A program made the position numbers and the translations under genes. Below the pieces are notes generated by a model. The model was not told the origin of the DNA. It ran no database searches and saw only the letters and a program-made list of their open reading frames with translations. A DNA stretch of 44,951 bases from Acidobacteriota bacterium (GTDB lineage: Bacteria > Acidobacteriota > Terriglobia > Terriglobales > Acidobacteriaceae), in assembly GCA_013290025.1 (NCBI GenBank), contig JABCYV010000010.1, forward strand, positions 1 through 44,951, read 5' to 3'. Positions 27,822-36,711 of the stretch are shown piece after piece (the first letter of the stretch is position 1; every line of letters begins with the position of its first letter).

Positions 27822-28389
27822 CTTGCGTTCGCGAAGCCTTTTGCAACCGAGTTGAAGACGCGGCCTCGGCTGCCGTGGCCACTCGATCCAGCGCGTCTTC
27901 CGCGCCAGCAATGACCTCACTCATGGGTTCCGTCATCGATCGCGGTAGACTTTGCGATCAGTCGGCATGCGAGTAAGTCTGAAAATCCTAGGGACGAAAC
28001 GCCTGGAACCACAACGCGTGGTGTAGACTCTCACATCGATACTGCTAAAGATCGGTCAGGTTAAATCCGTCCCGCCCGTAAATCCCGGAGGAATGATGAT
28101 CTATAGGGCTCTGTTGATTTTGTTGGTCGCCACAACGATCAACCCCGCGCTCACATGTTTGCATGAGTGCTCCTTTTGTCGATAAGCCGCCTCTCTCACC
28201 GCTTTCCGCCGGACGGTGCGCGACGTAAGAAAGATTTTCGTGTATCGCTTAAACGATTTGTGACCATGACTCTGTTCATAAGTTGCCCCCAAGATACTCA
28301 CCTGTGAAGGCGTTGGAGATCACCACAGTATGCTCCTGCTGATGGCGAAGATAGTTTAGAGCCTGGGTTGTGCTATCCACAGCATCATC

Positions 28390-28667
28390 GTGAGCACCGG
28401 TCGAGCGTTTCCGCGGAGCTGGCGTCGCAGGGGATTCGGGTCAACCTCGTGTGTCCAGGATTCATCGATACGCCGATGTATCAGCGGGCCCGAGGTATCG
28501 CCGGCGACGACTTGTTCGACAAGGTTCTCATACCACGTGTTCATACGAGGCGCGCAGGTCGCCCGGAGGAGATCGCCCATACTGTAGTCTTCCTGTGCTC
28601 GGACGAGGCTAGCTACATCTCGGGAACCACGCTGACACCCGATGGAGGGTTCACTCTGACGATCTGA
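28390..28667 (+). pseudogene. Truncated SDR oxidoreductase (C-terminal fragment)
   Basis: ELASQGIRVNLVCPGFIDTPMYQRARG...RAGRPEEIAHTVVFLCSDEASYISGTTLTPDGGFTLTI is the SDR C-terminal third. No upstream Rossmann TGxxxGIG or YxxxK region found. Confidence 0.78.
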
Positions 28668-28747
28668 TTTGGATTATTTCGTACCAGCCAACTCTTAACT
28701 TGTACCCTGAATCTTAGCCGCTATTCGCGTCCCTTCGTGGGGGGGCG

Positions 28748-28876
28748 ATGGTTCACAGGCCCCGCCGAGAAACTCCTATCGAAAGCATCTTCCGCGAAGT
28801 GACTGGCCGCAAGATGAGCGCAGCGCTGAAGCGGATTTTGCTACGCAGACCAAGAGGCAAACGCAAATCTGCATAG
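28748..28876 (+). CDS. Small basic ORF (42 aa), tentative
   Basis: Manual translation MVHRPRRETPIESIFREVTGRKMSAALKRILLRRPRGKRKSA*. Below the ORF-track cutoff; no independent support. Confidence 0.25.
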   Translation: MVHRPRRETPIESIFREVTGRKMSAALKRILLRRPRGKRKSA

Positions 28877-28954
28877 ATTAAAACTGTCCGCAAAGAATCA
28901 GCAAAAGGAGGCAGCGTCGCCTCCCTTTTCTATCACGGACCACCTCGCAACTTT

Positions 28955-29281
28955 TTACGCCGCTGCACGAGTGCTGATCTTGTGGAAGGTCGAAGAGGCG
29001 ACCTCAAGAGTTCTTACCTCAGGAGTGGGATCAATCACTTTTTCTAAGGTCTTCAACACTTCTGGATAAGTTGTGCGATTGTAAGTCTCCGCGTTCTGTT
29101 TCGAGTCCCACAGGCTGATGGCGACAACTTCCGGTCCACCCGGATCAACAAACAACATTTCATCCGTAAAGCCCTGCTGTTTTCGAAGGGTCGGAATGAT
29201 TTGGCTCTCAAACACTCGCGCAAATTCTTGACGTGAGTTCGGCTTTAACTGCATGGAAATAATACGAGCGAACATGGTCAA
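28955..29281 (-). CDS. Antibiotic biosynthesis monooxygenase (ABM)-like / dimeric alpha-beta barrel protein
   Basis: MFARIISMQLKPNSRQEFARVFESQIIPTLRKQQGFTDEMLFVDPGGPEVVAISLWDSKQNAETYNRTTYPEVLKTLEKVI. Confidence 0.78.
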   Translation of the reverse strand: MTMFARIISMQLKPNSRQEFARVFESQIIPTLRKQQGFTDEMLFVDPGGPEVVAISLWDSKQNAETYNRTTYPEVLKTLEKVIDPTPEVRTLEVASSTFHKISTRAAA

Positions 29282-29716
29282 CCTCCAAGGATTGATGGGA
29301 AATCTAAGAGGGACGGCTTCAGATGGGCTGACTTAGCTCAGGAGACCTGAAAGAGTAAGAAGAGGTAGCTTGCTCGATCAGAATGCTAGGCCTTTGCTCG
29401 ACAACTGTCAAACACAAGCCCTCCTACGGAATCAACAGCATTGGAATGGACGATTGTCGCTAAAGTTGGCCACGCGGCTTCAACTCCCCGGCACTGAACG
29501 ATTCAGGCAGCAGTGGATTCGGAATCGCTCCTGAACATCCATTTGGCGAGAAAGTCAAGTCGCTCTCGTCATCGGTTGGTGATCGCCTGGCATTCGCCCG
29601 CTAGAGTCATTGAAACCGGACTGCGCGTCAGCTCTGCAGAGAAAGACGATTAGCCTATAATTGCCGCCTGTGCCGAAACAGGCCAGGGCACGGCGTTTGG
29701 TGCCTGGAGGTGGCGC

Positions 29717-29908
29717 ATGAAAGATCCTTACGAGCTTCTGAGAGAGAAGGAGACGGTCATTCTGCGGTTGCGGCAAGAGATTGAGGCACTACGCTGCGTC
29801 ATTCCGCTCCTGGCCGACGATCTAGAGCAAGCTGACTATGAGACTTCAGAGTGGCAGCCCGTTGATGCTCCCGGAACTGGAACTGCGGGAAAGAAATTCT
29901 GGCCATGA
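29717..29908 (+). CDS. Small coiled-coil-like hypothetical protein (63 aa)
   Basis: MKDPYELLREKETVILRLRQEIEALRCVIPLLADDLEQADYETSEWQPVDAPGTGTAGKKFWP with a ggaggtggcgc RBS-like upstream sequence. Confidence 0.62.
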   Translation: MKDPYELLREKETVILRLRQEIEALRCVIPLLADDLEQADYETSEWQPVDAPGTGTAGKKFWP

Positions 29909-29936
29909 CCCAGCTCCCGGCGACCGAGGGCATTCC

Positions 29937-30298
29937 CTAGTTTTTAGCTCTTTCCGGCGGGGGGTGTAGCAGCCCTGCTTTCCCTAGGGCGTGGAGCATC
30001 GCTGAGCCTACATTGTCCTTCTCCTTCTCAGGATGGGCCGCCATGTATGCTACAAAGACTTGTCTTATTTGCTCAAGAGTGAGATCTTCCCCCACCGTTA
30101 AGGCGGGCGATTTTCCTGGCGCACTGACCTGCCCTCCCCAAAACCCTTCCACCATCCTAGAAGGTAGCCATTGCAAAAAGACCTCGGAACATCTGAATCC
30201 CGACTGGAGGCCTCACATGACTTGAGCAACTCACCTGCCTTTGGCTGAGCCCATGCTGTTGTCGCAAGCAATAGTGTTGCAATGGCAATTAACTTCAT
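29937..30298 (-). pseudogene. Rap1a/Tai-like exported protein split by a frameshift
   Basis: Frame 1: MKLIAIATLLLATTAWAQPKAGELLKSCEASSRDSDVPRSFCNGYLLGWWKGFGEG... Frame 2: ...KSPALTVGEDLTLEQIRQVFVAYMAAHPEKEKDNVGSAMLHALGKAGLL. Together they give the Rap1a/Tai layout (signal peptide, C...CxGY, LTxxQ...HPE...AL). Confidence 0.65.
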
Positions 30299-30807
30299 TT
30301 CTTTTCCCCCGGCTCCTTTCACGTTGTCATGGTCGGGGGGAGGTGCAAGTCACGGAAGTAACTTCCAGGGCCGGTCGAAAGGCGAAGGCCTGGCGATCAC
30401 CGCACGGAGTCGCCGTCCGGTGGGACCCTTCGACTCTCAACAGGGTTAGCAATCGGACTGCCCGCTAACCGGACATCCGAGAGCGAAGAATCTCTCCCTA
30501 TAAGGCACCGCCGGAACAGGGATTCGAGCGAATTTCTTGCACGGTTCCTTCCGTGCCATTGATCAGGAGGCTTTTCCAAGCTACCGCACGCTTTAGATCG
30601 TCTGCCATTCCGCGATTTCTGTGAAGCCAAATTGGGTTCCAGGGAGGCAGTGCTACTCGGGCAGGCGCATAGTAGGCACCCCGTCACGGCCCGTGCAGAC
30701 CAGCTGCGGCCCGAGACCCTGCTTTTGCACTCGATCGCACGCTGCTTTGGGTTCCTACCGGCCGAACAACAACAGGCATTTGTGGCCCATGCCCTTGAGA
30801 AGGCGTC

Positions 30808-31050
30808 GTGAACCGAATTCGACCCAAGAACCCTCGGCTGCGACTCACCCCCGAGTTGTACGACCAAGCATGTCAGCACGTACTTCGTCGAGACGGTTGG
30901 CGATGCCAGAGTTGCGGCACCATGTCGAATCTTGAAGTGCACCACCAGGCATTTCGCAGCCACGCCGGCGACGACTCGGAGGAGAATCTGATCACTCTTT
31001 GCGCAGGCTGCCATGCCGGTATCCACACGGGCACACAGCTTTGTCATTAA
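30808..31050 (+). CDS. HNH endonuclease (small, stand-alone)
   Basis: GTG start. RRDGWRCQSCGTMSNLEVHHQAFRSHAGDDSEENLITLCAGCHAGIHTG contains two CxxC pairs and the HH...N...H motif. Confidence 0.88.
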   Translation: MNRIRPKNPRLRLTPELYDQACQHVLRRDGWRCQSCGTMSNLEVHHQAFRSHAGDDSEENLITLCAGCHAGIHTGTQLCH

Positions 31051-31534
31051 GACGGTGGAGCGATTTTTGGCATGGCTGTACGGGAAACCGTACCGACGGT
31101 TCAAATCTACCTCGCTCCGCCACGTAGTCTGGGTCCAGAGAAACCCGGCTGCATTCCGGCTAAAAATCGCTGAAAATCGGCGCAATTCTGCGATTCTCTT
31201 CCTGAACCGCACCGGAGAAAGGGTCGCTCTTCGTTGCGCAGGCGAGCTTTGGTGCCTTTTTCTCTACATGGCTCTCCCCCAGTCCGGTTTCAATGACTCC
31301 ATCGTGTGCCTGTGTTGTAGACTCGGCCACCCGCTGGAGATCCGTGCTACTTCGTGCGCCGATGCCCCTGTTGCGACCAAGTGAACTTTTGACTCCCGTT
31401 AAGCGTGCCCTGAACAAAATCGTTGTTTGCTATTGGCCTCTGTTCGTATCGGGATTGCCAGGTGGGAGATGGTGACTTTCGTGGTTATAGGTCGCGCAAT
31501 CGGCAGTTAAGAATCACGATCGACAATCCGCCCC

Positions 31535-32551
31535 TCATCTCTTCTTGGGTGGCAGATACTTTTTCTCGATCGACGCCACTACCACGTAATTCGGATCCAC
31601 CATCTCATTCAGATGAATCTTTGCCACCTTCGACAGTAATTCATACGCATCCAGCTCCGACAAGCCATAATCGTGGTGGATCCACCCAACCAGCTCCGTA
31701 AAAGCGATGCGCAGGCAATCATCCAGCGGGCGGTAGGCCCCGACGGTCATGATGGCTTCGTCATTCTCGAATCGCGGCCAGTTGATCTTTTGGTTCTTAA
31801 TCACGTTGACTTGTATACGTGCTTTCAGCGGTACTTCCACCGCCGTACCGGCGATTTCGCCATCACCCATGGCGGCGTGTCCATCGCCAAGGTACAGAAG
31901 ACCTCCCCGGACATTGACCGGAAAGTAGACAGTATTGCCCACGCTCGCTTCTGGCGAATCCATGTTGCCGCCGAATTCTGCTGGCACAATCGAGCTGCGC
32001 GCCTCCCCATTCGCCGGAGCCACGCCAATGCAGCCAAAAAACGGATGCATGGGAATTTTTACCGAAAAATCCGAATCCAGCGCCTTGAACGTCGCCGTAT
32101 TCGAGGTGTGGTCAATGGGATAGAACCAGATTTTTTCCGGCAGCGGTCGATGAAGCATGGGAGTGTAGTTGGTTTCATTCAGCGCGCCGAAACCAGGCGC
32201 AAATGCTCCCACGCCGGTGTCGCCGTCCACTTGCAAATCCAGGATTTTCACCGCCAGGGTATCCCCGGGCTCGGCTCCTTCGATGTAAAACGGCCCGCTC
32301 AACGGATTGTCACCCTTGGCCATGCTGACCGTGTCGCCCGGCTTCTTGAGCGCATTGCCAAAGCAATCCAGTGTGTTGGTGTCGAGTATGTCTCCTGGCT
32401 TAAGCCGCGCCACCGGCTCGGCAACACCATAGACATACTTCACGTTGTCGATAGTTGCGTGATATTTCACCACCTTACCGCCCACGTCTTGTGCCGGGGC
32501 GTTTCCCGCACCGGCGACCAGCAATAAACCAGCCAAAATGTGAGCCTTCAC
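31535..32551 (-). CDS. Acetamidase/formamidase family protein with signal peptide
   Basis: MKAHILAGLLLVAGAGNAPAQ signal; EPVARLKPGDILDTNTLDCFG...LSGPFYIEGAEPGDTLAVKILDL...FFGCIGVAPA...VNVRGGLLYLGDGHAAMGDGEIAGTAVE. Confidence 0.92.
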   Translation of the reverse strand: MKAHILAGLLLVAGAGNAPAQDVGGKVVKYHATIDNVKYVYGVAEPVARLKPGDILDTNTLDCFGNALKKPGDTVSMAKGDNPLSGPFYIEGAEPGDTLAVKILDLQVDGDTGVGAFAPGFGALNETNYTPMLHRPLPEKIWFYPIDHTSNTATFKALDSDFSVKIPMHPFFGCIGVAPANGEARSSIVPAEFGGNMDSPEASVGNTVYFPVNVRGGLLYLGDGHAAMGDGEIAGTAVEVPLKARIQVNVIKNQKINWPRFENDEAIMTVGAYRPLDDCLRIAFTELVGWIHHDYGLSELDAYELLSKVAKIHLNEMVDPNYVVVASIEKKYLPPKKR

Positions 32552-32918
32552 TTCAACCTCCGATGTGGATTGTTGATTTTTGATCTTGGTAGTACACGAA
32601 ATAAATCAGAAATCTGCTGAATCAAACCCATCAAATAACGACAGCTTACTTCACCCAGACCAACCACGCAATTAACCCGCATTGTGGCAGCGCGGCATTT
32701 GCGATTCGTGTGCTTCATATGAACTAAGAGAGAAATGTGAGCAATGAAATAACCAGCTCTGTTTCTGAAACTACGATTTCATAACGTCGTCGAGAGGAAA
32801 ATAGATACAGAACACCTGTCGTTTGTGAGGCCAAGAAGGATCCAAACAAATTGGATGCCCCGCATTCATCCTTAAGAATATACTGTCGGTCTCACAACGA
32901 ATTGAACGAGGAGGAAAC

Positions 32919-35900
32919 ATGTTCAGCATCCGAAAGTGGATCGCTTTGGGCGTGTTCATCACCTGCTTCAGCGAGTTCATGTTGTCACAGGGCGGCGCTA
33001 CCGGAGCCATTACCGGCACCGTTCAAGATTCGTCCGGGGCCGTGCTTTCTGGCACCAAAGTGGATATTGTGAACGAGGCAACGGGGCAGGTGGAGCGCCA
33101 TCTTACGACTGACTCCTCCGGAGGCTTCACCGCCACCCTCTTGCCTGTCGGCAGCTATGCAGTGCAGGTTAGCGCCGCCGGATTTGCCACTACTAAGTTT
33201 CCCGGCATCCTCGTGAATATCACGGAAACCACCCGCATGACGGCGGTGCTGAAGGTAACGTCGGTTAACGAGGTGGTCGAAGTTCAGTCCCAGGTCGCCC
33301 AAGTGGACACGACCGACGCGACCACGGGGCAGTCGCTTGGCAGCACTACGATTACCAACCTTCCACTGGCCACCAGGAATTTTCAACAATTGCTGACCCT
33401 CTCGGCCGGTGCTTCTTCCGACTTGAACAATGCATCCCAGTTGGGTCGCGGGCAGGTATTCATTCACGTAAATGGTGGGAGAGAAGACAACAACAACTAC
33501 CTGATCGAGGGCATTTCCGTCGCCGACTACTCGTTCGGAGAATTGACCTACACCCCCCTTCCCAATCCCGACTCCATTCAGGAATTCAAGGTGAGCACCA
33601 GCCTCTACGACGCAACTCAGGGGCGCAATGGAGGGGGCAACATCAATGCCACCCTGAAGAGTGGCACAGCCAGTTTCCACGGCGATGCATGGGAGTATTT
33701 CCGCAATACCGTGCTCGATGCTAACGACTTCTTCCTTAATCGCGCAGGGCTGCCCAGGCCGGTGATCCAGCAGAACATCTTTGGTGGCGACTTAGGCGGA
33801 CCCGTCGGGCCTAAGGCGAAACTCGGCTACTTTTACGTGAACTATCAGGGCACACGGCAGCGCAGCGGCGCCTCTCCGGGAACGTTCATCAACACAAGTA
33901 TCCCGGTGATTCCGACCGACCGCTCCGAAGGAAACCTGCTCAAGACATTCTTTCCCAGCGGAGGGCTCACCAACATTGATCCGGTGGCGTTAGCCCTGCT
34001 GAATTTCAAGAGCAACCAGTTCGGCGGAGGAGGTGGAGGCTGGCTCCTGCCCACCGTGCCGGGGACTCCGGGTTTCACCAACGGCAAACTGAACTTTGGC
34101 CCGCTCATCCTGACCAGTACTGGCAAGTTCACCGACGATCAGTTCACCACCAACTGGGACCGCGAGTTCCGCGGCGGCAAAGATCGCGTCGCATTCCGCT
34201 TCTTCTGGGCTAATTCCGACACCTTTCAGCCATTTGGCGCCGATTCTTTCCAGATTCAGACGGGCGGCGTCCCCACGCCGAACAATCTTAATTTTCCGCT
34301 GGACATCCCGCTGCATAACCGGGTGGGCAGCATCACTGAGACGCATTTGTTTTCCAATAAGATCGTGAACGAGTTGAGATTTGGGGTAAATATCATTAGC
34401 GACAAATTAAACAACCAACCTCCCGTCACCAATTCGCAAGTGGGAATCAACATCCCTACCGCGAATCAGGATCCGAATATATACCGCTTTACTTTTGGAA
34501 GCTGGGCCTTCGGCCCCTTTCCGCAACAGTTGCAAAGCGCGCTTTCGGACACCTTCGTTTTGCTCGATACTCTGGGATGGAGCTATGGTGCCCATCAGTT
34601 CCGCTTCGGCGGGGAACTGGACCGTACCACCATCCGCCGTAACCTGCCGGTCGCCGACAACGGGCTCTTGTTCTTTTCGCCGCCTACGCAGGGCACGGAC
34701 TTTCAGAGCTTCCTGGCTGGCGCCCCCTTCTTCGGTGAGGCTGGGGGTGGCCTGGGCAATCACGACTATCGTATCCCTTCTTACTCCTGGTTCGCCCAGG
34801 ATGACTATCGAGCTAGCAAGACGTTGACGCTGAACCTCGGTTTCCGCAACGAGTTTGTCGGCGCTCCCTACGATGAGCTTTGCCACCTCGGGAATACTGA
34901 TCCTCCGCTGGCCAACACCACCGGGCAACCCTTTGTTTACCCCACATGCGTAAGTCAATTCAAGCTTCCCGGCTTGAGTGGAACGCTTAATCGGGCTGCC
35001 CTGAACAACGAATTCGCCACGGTTTGGGAGCCCCGCATCGGCTTCGCCTACGATTTTCTTGGCCGTCACAACACCACGATCCGCGGCGGCTACGGCATCT
35101 ACAGCGTGCGCGAGGACTTGGGCGCGGTAGATAACTTGTCATTTTCGGCGCCATTTTTCCCCATCGCGGTCAACTTCTTGCCTGGGGCGGGCAGCCTGAC
35201 CAATCTCTTCCAGCCAAACCCGAAAACAGGATTCACGGGAATTCCGCCCTTGGGTGTTCTAAGTCCTACTTTCGTACCTCAGGCTGCGTTATTTAGTGGG
35301 TTTGCCCCAAGCTGCACTCTGGGGAATGGAAATCCGTCGACCAATCCGGAGCAATGCGGCCCGACGTTTACTGGCAACGTAAACAGCTTTATTGGCCTCC
35401 AGGTGCCGCTCCACTGGATCGCAGCGACCACCCAGCAGTGGAACTTCACAGTACAGCATGAACTGGGCAGGAATTGGTTCTTCGAGATCGGATATGTCGG
35501 AACCAAGGGCACCCACCTACGCTCGACATTCGATCCTGACCAAGCGACTTTGGCCACTCTCCAGCACCCGGTTACGATCCCGGGGGTCAGTTGCGCCGGG
35601 GTAAGGGCCCCGGGGAAGTCATGTCAGATCGTTGATACTACGGCGGAGAACGCCAACGCGCGCGCCCCTTTCCTGGGCCTTGCTCCTAGCGCATTCGAGT
35701 CGTTCTCCCCCAATTCCGACTCGCACTACCATTCGCTTCAGGCAACTGTCTCGCACCGCTTCTCGGGAGGATTGTATTGGCAGAGCGCGTATACTTTTTC
35801 CAAAGCGATCGACGATGTTTCGACGGCGACGGTGGCCTTCGATACCCGTTTCAACGATCAGAACAATGCACGCGCCTCTCGCGGTCTCTCAGATTTCGAC

Positions 35901-36491
35901 CGTCGGCACCGGTTCGTCACCAGCGCGGTCTACCAGTTGCCGTTCTTCTCCCATGCAGGCGGCTTTACCCGCGGGGCGCTGGGCGGTTGGGAAATCAGCG
36001 GAGTGCTCACGCTGCAATCAGGTTTGCCATTCACGCCTATCGATTCGGCTGGCGGGAGCGCTTACGCTCTCAGCAGTCCGAACCTCGCGACCCCGACCTT
36101 CACCCCCGGGTCCAGTTGTGCCAGCGCTCCCACATCAGGTGGCGTGGAGTCACGGCTCGGCCACTGGGTGAACCCCGCGGCCTACATGCCGGACGCGGTG
36201 ATACCACTGGCCAACGGCGCGCCAGGGGATGCCACAGGCTATGGCAACGCTCCGCGCAACTGCGTGATCGGACCGCCCCAGAAGAATGTGGACTTTACGC
36301 TCGGGAAGACCTTCAAGCTGACCGAGCGTCAGAGTCTACGCTTCCGTGCCGACTTTTTTAATTTGTTCAATCACCCTTCGTTTGCCAATCCGTCGGCGAC
36401 CGACGTTGAAAGTCCGAGCTCGTTTACACAGATCACCTCGGTGGTGGGCACTCCGCGGCTGATCCAGTTCTCTTTGAAATATGGGTTCTGA
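32919..36491 (+). CDS. TonB-dependent receptor-like protein with N-terminal carboxypeptidase-regulatory-like domain (Oar-like)
   Basis: GAITGTVQDSSGAVLSGTKVDIVNEATGQ...SYAVQVSAAGFAT; plug NLPLATRNFQQLLTLSAG...FIHVNGGREDNNNYLIEGI; terminal RFRADFFNLFNHPSFANPS...RLIQFSLKYGF. AGGAGG RBS-like sequence upstream. Confidence 0.93.
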   Translation: MFSIRKWIALGVFITCFSEFMLSQGGATGAITGTVQDSSGAVLSGTKVDIVNEATGQVERHLTTDSSGGFTATLLPVGSYAVQVSAAGFATTKFPGILVNITETTRMTAVLKVTSVNEVVEVQSQVAQVDTTDATTGQSLGSTTITNLPLATRNFQQLLTLSAGASSDLNNASQLGRGQVFIHVNGGREDNNNYLIEGISVADYSFGELTYTPLPNPDSIQEFKVSTSLYDATQGRNGGGNINATLKSGTASFHGDAWEYFRNTVLDANDFFLNRAGLPRPVIQQNIFGGDLGGPVGPKAKLGYFYVNYQGTRQRSGASPGTFINTSIPVIPTDRSEGNLLKTFFPSGGLTNIDPVALALLNFKSNQFGGGGGGWLLPTVPGTPGFTNGKLNFGPLILTSTGKFTDDQFTTNWDREFRGGKDRVAFRFFWANSDTFQPFGADSFQIQTGGVPTPNNLNFPLDIPLHNRVGSITETHLFSNKIVNELRFGVNIISDKLNNQPPVTNSQVGINIPTANQDPNIYRFTFGSWAFGPFPQQLQSALSDTFVLLDTLGWSYGAHQFRFGGELDRTTIRRNLPVADNGLLFFSPPTQGTDFQSFLAGAPFFGEAGGGLGNHDYRIPSYSWFAQDDYRASKTLTLNLGFRNEFVGAPYDELCHLGNTDPPLANTTGQPFVYPTCVSQFKLPGLSGTLNRAALNNEFATVWEPRIGFAYDFLGRHNTTIRGGYGIYSVREDLGAVDNLSFSAPFFPIAVNFLPGAGSLTNLFQPNPKTGFTGIPPLGVLSPTFVPQAALFSGFAPSCTLGNGNPSTNPEQCGPTFTGNVNSFIGLQVPLHWIAATTQQWNFTVQHELGRNWFFEIGYVGTKGTHLRSTFDPDQATLATLQHPVTIPGVSCAGVRAPGKSCQIVDTTAENANARAPFLGLAPSAFESFSPNSDSHYHSLQATVSHRFSGGLYWQSAYTFSKAIDDVSTATVAFDTRFNDQNNARASRGLSDFDRRHRFVTSAVYQLPFFSHAGGFTRGALGGWEISGVLTLQSGLPFTPIDSAGGSAYALSSPNLATPTFTPGSSCASAPTSGGVESRLGHWVNPAAYMPDAVIPLANGAPGDATGYGNAPRNCVIGPPQKNVDFTLGKTFKLTERQSLRFRADFFNLFNHPSFANPSATDVESPSSFTQITSVVGTPRLIQFSLKYGF

Positions 36492-36711
36492 GGAAGTGGG
36501 AGCCCAGCCTGCGAACCCGGTCAATGAGTTCTATAAAAAGGGATGCCAAGAGAACAGCTCCGCCTCGACCGGAGGTCGAGATGGTTCCTCGAGATCCAGC
36601 CCACTGTAGTCAACATCCCTTTCACAAAGAAATACCAGCCACATCGGAATGCCAAAAGAACCATATTTTGAAGGGTGAGCTCTTCCCTTCTCCCAACCAA
36701 ATAGCACTCTC

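Noticed and set aside
30510-30560. Possible second tRNA-like remnant (cagggattcgagcgaattt)
   Set aside because: The T-arm-like string has no matching acceptor or anticodon arm.
30397-31212. 271-aa minus-strand ORF across the HNH gene
   Set aside because: Opposite a clear HNH domain; Ser/Arg/Cys-rich translation typical of antisense frames.
31673-32527. 284-aa plus-strand ORF opposite the acetamidase/formamidase
   Set aside because: Shadow ORF; the minus strand product has clear family motifs and a signal peptide.
34407-35069. 220-aa minus-strand ORF inside the TonB-dependent receptor
   Set aside because: Shadow ORF; the receptor frame is continuous through the region.
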